A DNA stretch of 64,000 nucleotides from Phaseolus vulgaris (Eukaryota > Streptophyta > Magnoliopsida > Fabales > Fabaceae): contig NC_023755.2 of assembly GCF_000499845.2 (NCBI RefSeq), positions 36,964,023-37,028,022 of the forward strand, read 5' to 3'. The notes under the pieces are model-generated. The model had not been told where the DNA came from. It saw only the letters and a list, made by a program, of their open reading frames with translations, and searched no databases. A program made the translations under genes and the position numbers. How positions within the stretch are numbered: the stretch's first letter is position 1; each line of letters starts with the position of its first letter. Below, piece by piece: positions 25,178-37,290 of the stretch.

Positions 25178-28100
25178 GTAAAGCCTTGATCTTCCAAAAG
25201 AAGTCATACAACCACGAATTTCCCCCTTCTGCCTCTCCTATCAGAAAACAATAGGTTGACTGAACAGAAAACTCTTCAAAGATGCTATCTTTCCAAACCC
25301 ATTCGTCCTAGACTCACACCTCAGTAAGTTGGCGAACAAGGAACTCCTCCCACACAAAAAGATCCATTCTCCAATTTAGCCTCCATGCCCAAATGTTGTT
25401 CTCTCAAGCCCCACACTCAGACAAAGATGCCTCTTTGTTTACAAATATTCTTCAAGGCACCGGAACTTAACCAATTATCTTCCCAAAAAAGAATGTCTCT
25501 TTCATTCCCTACCTCCCATTTGAAACAGTGTTCAAAACTCCCTCTCCAACATTCTGACTTCCTTCAGGTCATTCCACCACAAAAAAAGTTTATTTTTAGA
25601 TGCTCCCCACTCTTTCAAACATTTCCAACCACCGTACTTGAACACAACGGTCTCCTGCCACAACCCACCTTTGTTGGACCTCAAACGCCAGATCCACTTC
25701 CCCAGCAAGGCCACGTTAAAAATTTTAATATTGATAATGCCTAAATCGCCCTCTTACCTAAACTTGCAGACCTTATCCCACACAACCCAGGCTATCTTCC
25801 TCCCTTTAGACCCCAAACCCCACAAAACATTCCTTTGCAAGGTCACAATCTTCTTCATCACACAAGCCAACATCCTGAACAAAGAGAGATAGAACAGGGG
25901 GATTGACGATAAAACGGACTTAAGCAAGCAGATCCTCCCAGCCAGCAAAACGAATATGCCCTTCCAACTACCAAATTTGTTCTTAACCCTTTCTACCACA
26001 TCGTCCTAGAACACACCCGTCTTATGGCAACCCCCTACCGATATTCCCGAATATTTAAACGGGGTTTTCATCACTTCTTATCAATTGTTGCAAAGCAAAA
26101 ATTAGATGTCTTGTCGAGCCCCACCTCACCAATTCTACTCTTCAAAAAATTCAGCTTAAGATCATAAGCTAACTCAAAGCAATTCAGGATAACCTTAATG
26201 TTGAAAACACTTTGGAGACTAGCTTTACAGAAAAACAAAGTATCATCGACATACTGCAACATATTCACCTTAACCTTCTTACTCCCAATCTCCACACTCT
26301 CAACCAAATCTTTTTCAACCGAAGACCCCTGGCCTTCAACTACAATGAGAAAAAGGAACAGAGCCAAAAGATCGCCTTGCCTCAGGCCCCTTTTCGGAAT
26401 AAATTCCTTAGTCATGCTTCCGTTAACTAGAAATGACATCGAAGCAAATTCCAAACAAGATTTAATCTAGGAGATTCACTTTGCACAGAACCCAAGCCTT
26501 CCCAGCATATAATAGATAAAATCTCACCTTACTGAGTCGTAAGCATTCTCATAGTCTACCTTGAAAAAAAACAACTTTTTGTTCTTCCTCTTCATCTCGT
26601 CCCAAACTTAGCCACAGGAACACTATCGAACAACCCCTTCCTTCTAAAAAAGCAGATTGTTTGAAATCAATCACTTTTCCAATCACCTTTTCAACCTAAG
26701 AGAAATAATTTTTTATACTATCTTATACACGCACCCTACGAACCTAATTTTTTATATTATCCTATACACGCACCCTCTCTTACCTTCGTTTTAACCACCT
26801 CCTTGTCTTCACTCCAAATATTGTTCTCTAAAACCCCGTTGATCCCGTTTCTCACTCTCCTCTACTTCATATTCAAGTGAAAAAACTTTGTATTTAAATC
26901 TCCTTGTTTCAACCATTTAATGCGAGCTTTTTGTCGTAAGATTGCTTCCTGCTTGAAGAAATTTCTACTTTGTTCAGCTAATAAGATTTTTCTCTCATCT
27001 CTCCCAGACTCGTGAAGACTGCTTTCATCGTCTCTATCGTCTAACTCTTGAATCTTCTTCTATAAGACTTCCCCTGCGCGGTTGACATTCTTAAAGACTT
27101 CTCTATTCCAGATTTTCCGATCTGGATTTAACTTTTTTCAATTTTTCTTTTAAAATAAACAACCCTCCGCCATCGCTTTGCCAAACATCCAGGCTTCTGA
27201 ACGATTTTGGCCCCCAATCCACATTCGTATTTTTTAGCACTAGCACACAATGATTAGAGACCGATCTGCTTAAAACATATTGTTTACTATTTGGATATGT
27301 TTCCAGCCACTCCCTAGACACCAAAATCCTGTCAATTCTGCTCTTTACTGCCCCATTCAGTTTGTACCATGTGAATTTTCTCCCAACCATCGGAATATCC
27401 ACCAAATATGTTTTTTTCGATGAAATCATTAAACCCTCTAATTTCTCTACTATAATCAGAAATCGAAATCACACTTCTCCTTTCCTCCTTACACCTGATA
27501 GATTTAAAATCCCCAACAACGCACCAAGCCTTGTCTTGTTGATTCTTCCTGATTTCGCTAATCTCTCCCACACCTCCTTCTTTTCCCTTAACAAACCCAA
27601 ACAATATACATTTATAATTGTTACTTGTAACCCATCTCCAACCTCTCAAACCCCTTATAGAATGGAGAAATCCCTCCCTTTAAAAGAACTAGTAATTTGG
27701 AAGCAGTTTCTCCTCCACATAATGATGACCCCTACTGCATTATTTACTTCACTATTTTCAACCCAGTAAATATCATTAGAACCCCACAAAAGAAAATAAC
27801 TCTCCTCCGAACCCATAACATTTTGTCTCTTGTAGGAAAACCATTCTTACCTCTTCTTTGTGGATCAAATCGCACAAATATTTTCTTTTGACTCTTCCTC
27901 TTAACCCTGTTATATTCATACTAAGCAGATTCATCATCAGAAACACTCAACTCCACCCTATACTCCTATTGTCCCGGTTTTCCATAAAATGTAACCTGTT
28001 TATAGTAAATTCTTCTTCCCTGAGATAGAAAAACCCAACTCCTTGCCAATACTCCACATGCTTCTAACTTTACCAAAATCATTGTTCGTCTAGAACAATC

Positions 28101-28265
28101 TATTACAATTTCTAACCCCACTGTATGTGATAGAATTTGCCGACCACAACTCCCAGGTAGAAGCAGATTTAGACGCCCTCCCATCCAGGAGATCTTCCTT
28201 TGGACGAAAAAGACGTAACACCTTCCCCTTCGTCGGTGTTGACCATCCTTCTTGCACCAGGGCAA
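25178..28265 (-). mobile_element. Inverted body of an L1-type LINE (copy 3): gag-like end, endonuclease, RT, start of C-terminal region
   Basis: Read on the minus strand. A piece rich in basic residues (28265-27970) may be the end of ORF1. Then comes the endonuclease with WCVVGDFKSIRCKEERRSV (about 27530; the usual DFN is DFK) and GRKFTWYKLNGAVKSRIDRI with SVSNHC (about 27380-27240; SDH changed to SNH). The RT follows: RQGDLLALFLFLIVVEGQ (about 26390), LQYVDDTLFF (about 26240), AGRICLLKSVLSSIPLFYLS (about 25930) and ALLGKWIWRLRSNKGGLWQE (about 25710). It stops near 25178 at the FWKIKALP-like start of the C-terminal region. Multiple stops and frameshifts; not active. The matching 3' tail is found in the opposite orientation at 28333-28457. 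Confidence 0.85.
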
Positions 28266-28332
28266 ATATCGAAAAAAGACTCTAACTCGCCAGCCACCAC
28301 TATTGGAGGAGAAACCGTTGTTACAACAATGT

Positions 28333-28457
28333 TGTTTTTAGCTAGTTGTGGCAGGGTGAGCAGTCCGGGTTTTCTTGAGGTGTATGTCTCTTTTGCTTTG
28401 TAAGAGGGTTAGACTACCCCTAAAGTGGGCCACATTTATTATATATTTTATTGTTGA
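28333..28457 (+). mobile_element. LINE 3' tail in forward orientation next to inverted LINE body
   Basis: GTGTATGTCTCTTTTGCTTT, then GTAAGAGGGTTAGACTACCC and a TTGATAAAAAA tail, are nearly identical to the 3' end of the LINE at 19430-19573. It lies on the plus strand immediately beside the minus-strand body at 25178-28265. Confidence 0.75.
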
Positions 28458-28473
28458 TAAAAAATTTATAATA

Positions 28474-29539
28474 ATTCTAAAAGTTGACTATGAAAAAACT
28501 TGCAAGTGAACTAGAAATTCATTTACAATATGATATAGAGATTAGGCTTTTGTAGTAAATGGGTGGATAAGTGTTTGTATGGAATCCCCATCAACTTTTT
28601 TGTTGATCAAGTTGATATGCAAATACCTTTCGTATACCTAAGTCTACATGTGGGAGAGAATATGATAGAGTTAAAGCTTGAAAATCAATAGAAGCAAAAA
28701 TAAGAAAACAAGTGAGAAGATGGAAAGATAAATATTTATCTTTCGTAGAAAGAATATCCCTGATCAAAATTGTGTTATATGTGTTATCCATGTCTATTAA
28801 GATGTTAGTACATGTGTGTATATGGAGGTGTAAAAGTTGACTATGAAAAAATCTGTAATTGTGTGAACTAGAAATTTATTTACTATACCTTAAATCCTAA
28901 ATCTTAAACTTTAAACTCTAAATGTATTTTATGCACTTTAAACTGGGTGAGGTTAATAAAATGATTAATTCGATTTGGGGTTGTATGTGGATTGCAACTT
29001 AGAAAACGGAAAGATAGATATTTATCTTTTGTAAAACTAATATTCCTAGTCAAAATTGTGTTATCTGTGTTACCTATGTCTATTAAGATGTTAGTACACG
29101 TGTCTAAGGAGGTGGAGAGATTCAGAAAATTCCTCTGTAGAGTAAATGAGGAGAACAATAACATCAATTAGATATAATTAAGTTGTTTGTTTAAGATCTT
29201 AGTGTATGATGATAAAATAAGTTTGAATTTCAATCGTTAAACTATTTTTCAGGGAATATGTTTTTGGCTCTTCTTCATGTATGTGGGATGCTATTTGTGC
29301 CTGGTTGTTTGTTTGCTAGAGTATTGCTAGGTGTTTGGCAACTAGAGGGCATAGATTTGTTCCAATAGTTGTTGATGGTGTGTTAGCTTGCGTTGAGACT
29401 TTTATTAGTGCTTTTGTTCTTTTTCTAATTTTATATTAGTTTGTTTGTTTTATCTTTGGGTATATCCAAGGTCTTTGTGTGTTCTTTTGGTACTTTTGGT
29501 ACCGTTTAAAACACATTGCTTTGGCTGATAAAAAAAAAA
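28474..29539 (+). mobile_element. Degenerate LINE fragment of a second family with internal tandem duplication
   Basis: Two successive diverged copies begin with AAGTTGACTATGAAAAAA (28477 and about 28832). Each carries an RT thumb-type block (GRWKDKYLSFAGRISLIKIV-like, about 28710-28790 and 28995-29080). The region ends with TTTGGTACCGTTTAAAAC and a GGCTGATAAAAAAAAA tail at 29539. The GGTACC-type 3' end differs from the other LINEs here, so this is probably another L1 family. Fully decayed. Confidence 0.6.
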
Positions 29540-30600
29540 TAATCACCAATCTCATCACTCACCAATATTATAACCAGATAATTTTGCATAATAGACATGA
29601 AGCTCTTTTAACATATCTTTTCTAATGCAAGTTATTGATTATAAAGTTTAATAAAACAAGGAAAAAACTAACCAAAAGAGAAGTTTGAAATATAAAAGAA
29701 TTATAATTTATAGTATATTTCACTGTTCCAAAGAGTTATATATGCTAGCTAGTTTGCTGAATCCCTAACGTGCATGCAATTGCCTGAACACCTATGTTTG
29801 TTTCCTAGGGGAAAGAGTGTATGAAGAGGCAACTATGCATCACAAAGTTATGATTTAGCATTTACAAATGCAGAGGCAACAATATATTTCATTTTCTGGT
29901 TCTTTAGTGGTAAAGTTTTAGGACGTGTTCGTGTGCAGTTCCAAAAGATACACCTACTGCTACACAATGATTTTCTGACAAGTTTAATAATACTACTATA
30001 TAATTAACTCCATTAATATATATCTTCAATATATATATTGTTGAGGTGCGCTTTTGTCACACATGTCCGCCAGTTAGATGTGGATTTAATTAAATCATAC
30101 TACAGGTATTTTAACATATTGCGTGCACCTTTTCAATTTTTTTCTTTCTGTCTTTTGCTCTTGTAATGTTTTACTTTAGCAAGAGTGTCAATGCTTTAAT
30201 TAACAAAAATGATTAAATATTGAGCCACCGCACTAGGACGAAGAAACTTGGACAATTAATTCCACATTTTGGTCCTTGCTTTTGGATAGAATCACAAATC
30301 TGGTAGCTGTAGCCATCACTGCAATGAACCTGCTGGGTTATGTTTCTTTCTGTATGACAAACTTTGGATGCTTTTGTGTGTGATTAAATATTAACTAAAG
30401 AAGAAATTATATATATGAGTCAGAAGTTTTGGCCGCGAAGGCTGAAGGTTAGAAAGTTCTCCCTGAGAATGAGTCCATATTAGAATAATGTTCACAATTT
30501 AAATTATTTTCGTACATAAACGTCCTATCCATGCTTTTCATTTAAGTTTTTGTTTCTTACTGAGATAATAAAATAGTAATATTTTAACTGTTCAAAAGCT
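29540..30600. other. Intergenic DNA upstream of the MYB gene
   Basis: AT-rich. No gene, RNA or repeat boundary could be supported. The last few hundred bases are presumably the distal promoter of the MYB gene. Confidence 0.4.
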
Positions 30601-30607
30601 AGGTCTC

Positions 30608-30615
30608 TTGTTATA
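30608..30615 (+). promoter_or_regulatory. Possible TATA box of MYB gene
   Basis: GTTATAAGG lies about 105 bases before the ATG at 30715. It is the only TATA-like motif at a suitable distance; weak evidence. Confidence 0.3.
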
Positions 30616-30714
30616 AGGCTAAGCAGTCCCCACCAAAGTTTCATTAGAAAGCCAGGGTTTGGAATTGGCATCGTGAGAGAGGTTTTGTGGAATTGTTGCA
30701 GAGAAGGAGAGAAA

Positions 30715-32261
30715 ATGGGAAGAGCTCCTTGCTGTGACAAGGCAAATGTGAAGAGAGGACCATGGTCACCAGAAGAAGACTCAAAGCTGAAGGAGTACAT
30801 AGAAAAGAATGGAACTGGAGGGAATTGGATTGCTCTTCCTCAGAAAGCTGGTAAGAAACATGTATATATAGTGTTAGACTTTAAACCTAGACATCCTTTC
30901 ATTTGCATGTATTCTCTTTTTCTTTGTATGTCTACAATGCTCTGACTCTGATATATGATTATAGGTCTAAGGAGATGTGGAAAAAGTTGCAGATTGAGAT
31001 GGCTTAACTATCTTAGGCCCAACATTAAGCATGGGGAATTCTCCGACGAGGAAGACAGAATAATCTGCAGCCTTTATGCTAATATTGGAAGCAGGTACTA
31101 CTTATTGCTACCCATTTTTATGCACTATTCATAGCTAGACCCACTAACAAATTCTAAAATTTATTATTCTCCAGATCTAGAATATTGAGATGGACATTCT
31201 TTTTTTTTTTCCACTTTTACTTCAATCACTAAATGAAACGCATGCTCCGGGTGAAATGTCCTGAAGTCTGTCCATATTTATTTAAAAGAGGTAAAAGGAA
31301 AAGAAAAAGAGGCACACAAAAAAAAAACACAACAAGGGATTTGACAATGTGAGAAAACTATGTAGTTGTCTAGAATCTGTCTATATTTGGGAAGCTGGTC
31401 TTTAACATGGAAGCCAAGTTTAGATCTAGCAACAGCATGCACTCAAAGATGTTGGGTAAATGAAGACATTGATATATAATTATATTTGGTGAATTTTTCC
31501 TTGATGTTTTTAGGTGGTCAATTATAGCTGCTCAGTTACCAGGCAGGACTGACAATGATATCAAGAACTACTGGAACACCAAGCTTAAGAGGAAACTCAT
31601 GGGGCTGCTTCCTGCATCTCATCAAAGAATAGCACCCTATCAACACTCCTCCACCCAAAACCCTCCCTCATCATTTTCTTCTCAATCATCTCTATCCTCT
31701 TCAATCTATAGGGACTACTGCAACAACTCTCATTATCACATCCCAGCACCAACCTCATCTTTCCCATGCCTTCAACAAATTTCTGTTCCTTCAAGTAATT
31801 ACACGAGCACAACCACCTCTCTCCCTTTGTATCAAAACCAAGAGCCTTTGGTGAGTGTTAGTCCCATGCAGTATTACCCCACCACAGACAGTTCCATGCT
31901 TGTGTTTGGAAGTGAAACAAGTTGCAGTTCCTCTGATGGGAGCTGCAGCCAGGTGAGCCTTGGCAGAGAGATAAAACAAGAAGAAATGGGATTTCAGAAT
32001 TTAATGTTTGGAGATCAGAACACGAACAGATTTATGCAAAGTCAAGGCAACATTAATCATGATGGAGGTGAGGAGTATGTGCACCAATGGACAGAGAAGC
32101 CAAACGGGTGCTTCTTCCAAACGCAACAAACAGCACTCGATTATGATCTTGAGGTTATTAAACAACTGATTAGTACTAACAGTGGTAGTAATTATAGTAA
32201 TAATGGGTATTTTAGTATTGATGAAAACAAGACGGAGAAGGGAGTGTACTACAACTACTGA
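30715..32261 (+). CDS. R2R3-MYB transcription factor, RAX/MYB87-like (subgroup 14 type), 3 exons
   Basis: DNA-binding transcription factor of the nucleus. Exons at 30715-30850, 30965-31094 and 31514-32261 join in frame into 337 residues; the two introns sit at the conserved R2R3-MYB positions (after residue 45 and within Arg89). The N-terminus [20 protein letters not shown] is typical. R2 tryptophans are Trp17, Trp38 and Trp58; R3 has Phe71, Trp90 and Trp109; the recognition helix region reads [20 protein letters not shown]. The [14 protein letters not shown] and [18 protein letters not shown] blocks place it with RAX1-3/MYB36/MYB68/MYB87, factors of axillary meristem, root endodermis and growth control. 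The bHLH-interaction signature of R3 is not seen. The C-terminal half is Ser/Gln/Tyr/Asn-rich and ends in YYNY, as expected for an activation region. Subgroup is by recollection of family patterns; the exact orthologue is not settled. Confidence 0.93.
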
Positions 32262-35200
32262 ACTGAGTGCTACTGATGCATGACTGACTACTGGAAGTGA
32301 AATCAGAGAGATATGATCAGTGAGAAGCATGGGAGTGGGAAAGATTCAGAAAAGACTTTGAGGTTGTGTTGTGGAGTTCTGTGTTCTTTAATGAAATCAG
32401 ATAATTCTTATTTTCTAGGAAGTGAAAGTGATGATTTGATGACGATGATGTTAGGTTTTTGTAAGTATTCTCTCGATGTAAGTGCAATCCCCCAATCAGA
32501 CATCAATGTTATCAATTCCAGAAAACAAGGCTTTTAGATTCAAAAATATTTTTCTCAAATATTATTTATTGCTATCTATTCATTTTTATTTTGAATTCGT
32601 ATAAAAACTCTAAATTCATATCTCAACAAAGCATTAAGTAAAAAAAATAATCATTGTATTTTGATTATGAACTTTTGGAACTAGAAAGTAAATTAGCACA
32701 TACATGCAGTGTTATTCTTATTATGTTCTCTCCTTTAATTATGTGAAAATTGATATTCATTGTATCATGAGATTGTCCCTTATCATAAAAAAAAAAAAAA
32801 ACCCTTTCTCTATTTTTTAGTTTTTGTATCACTATCATTGATTTTGATACTTATGTGTGATTTGTCAGAAATAGAAATACTTGTTTAAGCACCCTGACAA
32901 AGAATCTTTTGTATAAAAGCTAGGTCAGAAGTCAAAATAGAGGTTGTTTACGACAAATCTTCATTATTTTAACTAATAAAAAGGCAATGATGGCCATAAA
33001 AGAAAGAGTATGATGCATATATGGTGGATGAATTTTATTGTCTTGTATGAAAGAGTGTCAAGTTGTACAAGAATAACATAAATTATTGAACACAAATCTC
33101 AGTTATATATATATATATATATATATACCTGGATTGAAAATTCTTTCATTAGTTATAAGTATTATTTCTGTGTATGGTATGGATGCATTATTCATATTTA
33201 TTCACAAATCATTTAGTTTTCCTCAGAAATTTTCTATTACAATCAAAATAAAAATGTTTTTTTTATTGGAAAATCAAATCAACTTAATCTTATTAAACAT
33301 TTTTTATTCTACTCCTCTACGTCAAAAAAAATAATTTCTTTGATGTCATAATGTTTTTTTTTTCAGTAAATGTCAAAAGGGGTGTGTGTTTTTTTTAACA
33401 CTCCAACGTATTAACAATTTGTATAAATTTGTACCCACTTTCATAATACAATATTAATATTTGAAATATACTTCTACAAACTCTACCTGTTGCATGATTA
33501 AATCAACTAAATCCTAATTAGAAGGGTTTCAACCAATACCTTGTTCGTATAAAGACAAATTTTGCTTCAATGAAAATTAGCTCAGAATTATATAGTAACA
33601 TTTCCCTTGGTTTGCTTTGTCATTATACAGCATTAATTGAACTATAAGTGTGCTAATTGGTGATTATAATTTTAGGTTTAACTTTATCCAGCTGGTGGAC
33701 TGTTCTGTCTATGATTTTGACCATTGTCTGCGACTCATGGAATAGTCATCATCGTGTGATTATTCTACTCATTAGACTGTTTCTTTGTTCGTGAAAATTG
33801 TTCACTTATATTAAATTGATTGACTAATGGAAAAAAGTTGATTACGTTCACACGCAAAGCTGAAAAAGTTAGCCCAATAATTTGGCTAATTAATATTTTT
33901 ATGTATTATTCTATTACTTTATTTTTATTCGTTTCTGCTCAGAAATGAAAACTGATATAACTTGTGAAACGTATTATTAATAACAATTTTGAGTAAAAAA
34001 ATTCTGTCAAATTCTTAGTGTTGTAGCATTAATAAATACTCATAAATAAAAATATTGGTTTTAAGTTGTGAATGGAGTGTGTGTGAGCATCTACTAACTT
34101 TTTGCAGGTCAAGCTGCTGTTGGATTGACTTTGATTCTGAACTGCATTGCAGTGAGAAAAAAAGGTTCCTTTTGATTTTCAACTTGTCACTTCTCATCCT
34201 CATAATCATTTTTCTTGGGAGTGGTTGCATTGCACCTCTCATACCTTCACTCTTTTCTTTTCTCCTTCTTCTTAAATCCAAGCCTTCATTACTGCAACTT
34301 AATAAAATCAGAATAAATTCTGAAGTTCCTATTTCAAACCATGTCTTCTGGACCAAAGACAAAAGGTTTAACATATCCTTCTAATTTTTGCTGCATGAGA
34401 CTAACACAACTCAATGGTTAATTAACTTGTTAGTAAACTTCACCTTCAAGCTCTAAAAACCATTTCGAATTTGTTTGTGTTTCAATCATGTATTGTGAAG
34501 TTAAAGTGAAGGTGTGGAGATGTAAGTATACTCTTGGTTTGCATTTGATGATTAAAGAATAAAAATAATATGAAGTGATGAGATGAAATAATGGAGGATT
34601 ATATTATATAAGTAAGTATCACATTAGAGAAACTATTTAATCAAGGTTTTAGATATATTAAATATTTTTTAATATAAGGACACTTTAGTCTTTTTTTAAA
34701 TATATCAATTGATAATATTTTTATTCTATTATATTAAATAAACCACTCACTATTTTTTTATATATATATATATATATATTTTAATTCAAATAATTACATT
34801 TCTCTTTCTATTTTTTTATCTCATTCATTTTCCCACTTTCTTACCTTTTACCTTCTAATCCAAACATTACATTTTGCTGAAAATAAAATAAATAAAAAAG
34901 AAAGAAAAGAAAGTAGATAAGTGAAAAAAAAAATGAAATATAGATGCAAAGTGTTTTGAGCATACAGGTAATCCTAATTATCTCCTCGTATTCACTAAAT
35001 CATCTGTGGAAAAATATAATTAATATATGTAATTTAACATAATCATTATGATACAAATTTACTTAATTATATTTAAATTTGTATGACTTCCAAACTAATG
35101 AGATATAAGTTAATCAATTATATTAAAACTAATGAAATATTTTTTCTTGTAGTGTAAACGTGATTCCCTTTCAAATTCTTGAAATATGAAAAAAAAAACG

Positions 35201-35576
35201 TTGTATTTAACGATAGATATAAATAACTTAATTGATTAGATAAAGTATAATCTATTAATATAATTGAGTCTGCAAAGGTAATAAACGGTTATACTTAGAT
35301 CGAAATTAATTATGAAATGAGTAACATAGCTTAATAAATAATCAATTATGTTCTCACATAATTTGTATAAGAAATTAGAAAAGTTTTATTAATGTGCATG
35401 ACTAGTAAAAATCTCCCATTTTTTAGTGTTGACAAAAATAATTACCACACTCTACCTTAATCACCCGGTCATTCCTAGCTTGTTTCCGAAAAATAGAGTT
35501 AGATAAATAATAAAATGAAGTGTATACATATATATATATATATACATATATACATATATATATACATATATTTATA

Positions 35577-35609
<33 letters not shown>

Positions 35610-35948
35610 TCTCAACTAGTAAAGTACGATGTAATCATTTTCATACCTTCGTCAATGCACTAAATAACTTGTTAAAGTATAATATAATAATGATCATATT
35701 TTGATTGCTGGTTAAAAGTGGTGTTACTCTCAAGTCTCTAACAGAATTTTTGAATTTATGTTTGACTTTTTACTTGTTATTTTGAGCCTGAATTAGTTTT
35801 TTTTTTTTTTTCCTTTGACAACAACTACAATGATATTTAAATTTACAATCTCAGTAAATTGTTTACGTTTCTCAGTACTGGCCCAAAGGACTTCAAGAAA
35901 TATTCTAAGGATGACGTTTTGGGCCTTTAAGTAGCGTATGGATTTCAG
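32262..35948. other. Intergenic DNA downstream of the MYB gene
   Basis: Probable 3' UTR to about 32540, then AT-rich DNA. It includes TA microsatellites at 33104-33127 and 34759-34779 and a long TA/CATATA tract at 35527-35610. Short overlapping open frames on both strands at 34015-34384 show no recognisable domain and are treated as chance. Confidence 0.45.
35527..35610. repeat. Imperfect (TA)n/(CATATA) microsatellite
   Basis: Alternating TA runs interrupted by C, read directly. Confidence 0.9.
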
Positions 35949-35956
35949 TTTATAGA

Positions 35957-36322
35957 GACTGTTTCTTCCTGCACCTCCATACCTTCTTCTCTCACCTCCA
36001 TAAGTTTTCAAATTTCCAAAAATGCCCCTTTATAATATTCCGGATTACGTAATCCAGAAGTCATTTTTTAAATTTGTAATTAGCTACCGGATTACATAAT
36101 CCGGAAGCCATTTTTCAGATGCATGATTATTCTCCGGATTACATAATTCGGAAGTCTTATTTAACTTCTGGATTATGTAATCCGGAAGTCTTTTTTCAAA
36201 TGAGTTTCCGAACTACATAATCCCGAAACTATATGGGGGTGACACAAGAAGGACAAAAATGTATTTTTATGTTGTGTATGGAGGTGCCAGAAGAAGATAT
36301 GGAGGTGCAGGAAGAAACAGTC
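35957..36322. mobile_element. Foldback MITE with perfect 8-bp target duplication and internal palindrome array
   Basis: Flanked by TTTATAGA on both sides (35949-35956 and 36323-36330). The termini are inverted repeats of about 45 bp: left GACTGTTTCTTCCTGCACCT, and the right end reads the same when reversed, continuing CCATA and a second CACCTCCATA. The 8-bp duplication suggests the hAT class, though the outermost bases are not the usual ones. Inside, 36040-36235 holds several copies of a CCGGATTACATAATCCGG palindrome. No coding capacity. Confidence 0.8.
36040..36235. repeat. Array of CCGGATTACATAATCCGG palindromes
   Basis: About five near-identical perfect or near-perfect palindromes, each followed by AAG and spaced by 15-35 T-rich bases, some in altered form (CCGGATTACGTAATCC, TCTGGATTATGTAATCCGG, CCGAACTACATAATCCCG). 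They lie at the centre of the 35957-36322 MITE. Confidence 0.85.
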
Positions 36323-36477
36323 TTTATAGATTTACAGCCATTAGCCAACAAGCCCAAAGCCCATAGGCAACAAGCACACAGCCCAAATACAAATAAATAA
36401 ATATTATGCGTGTTCAACACATGTCAAAATTTAACACATGTCAAAATTTATATATGACAATTTTTTCAGTAAAAAAT

Positions 36478-37290
36478 AGAAATGACAATGCGGGACAGGT
36501 TATGCGGATCCGTATGCATTTTGCTGCCAAAAAGTATGGGACAGACTCACTAATATAATCCGCTTAGATCTGTCTCGTATAACTCACAGCCCACGTAGAC
36601 CAACAGTAGGGTGAGACAGAGTGAGTTATTTCACTGGCCTGCATAATTAAAAAAAATATTATTATTTTTCTGCAAAAGAATATCATACCTCACTTACTCA
36701 TTATTGCAGTTAAACTTTTATTTTATTTTATTTTAAAAAAATTGAATTTAATGTACTAAAAATATAAATATTTTATTTTAATCATCTAAAGAAGTTGTTG
36801 ATATTAAGAGTACCAATAGATTTAGTTTTAAGTAAAGTCTTATATTTAAAATTTGTTAATAAAAATAATATAAAGAAGAAATTTCAATAAGATACTCGTT
36901 AAAAAATTAATCATCTTCATTAAAATATTTTGTAGCAAAATTTTTGATAAGATATGATACATTTACATACATATAGAGGGAAAATAGATGCAAAACAAAA
37001 CTTTAATTATTTTTAATCAAACATTCTAACAACCCTCATATTTGAATTCCTTTATATTTTTATCTTAATTGAACAAATTGAAACATGGATGAAATTTTAA
37101 TTTTTAAGCAATAAAAATAGGTTTTTTTTTATAATTAATAAAATTTTATTTTATTTTTTAAATATTGTTTTTATGCAGGCTGGCCTGCAGGCTACCTCTT
37201 ATGGGGTGGGCCAGTGAAATGAGCCTATATTTCTTTCGTGGGGCAAGCCAAATGTGGGGCAGGCCAATCCACATTGTCATCCCTAGTGAA
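36478..37290. mobile_element. hAT-like non-autonomous element of the GGGATGACAATG family (copy A)
   Basis: Left end AAATGACAATGCGGGACAGG and right end CCACATTGTCATCCCTAG are inverted relative to each other. GC-rich ends (GGTTATGCGGATCC, GGGGTGGGCCAG, GGGGCAGGCCAATCC) enclose an AT-rich middle. Related copies lie at 59946-60438 and 61259-61825. A clean target duplication was not found for this copy. Confidence 0.6.

Noticed and set aside
34015..34384. Overlapping 109-119 codon frames on opposite strands, one with a hydrophobic stretch
   Set aside because: No recognisable domain, promoter or splice structure; the hydrophobicity comes from T-rich DNA.
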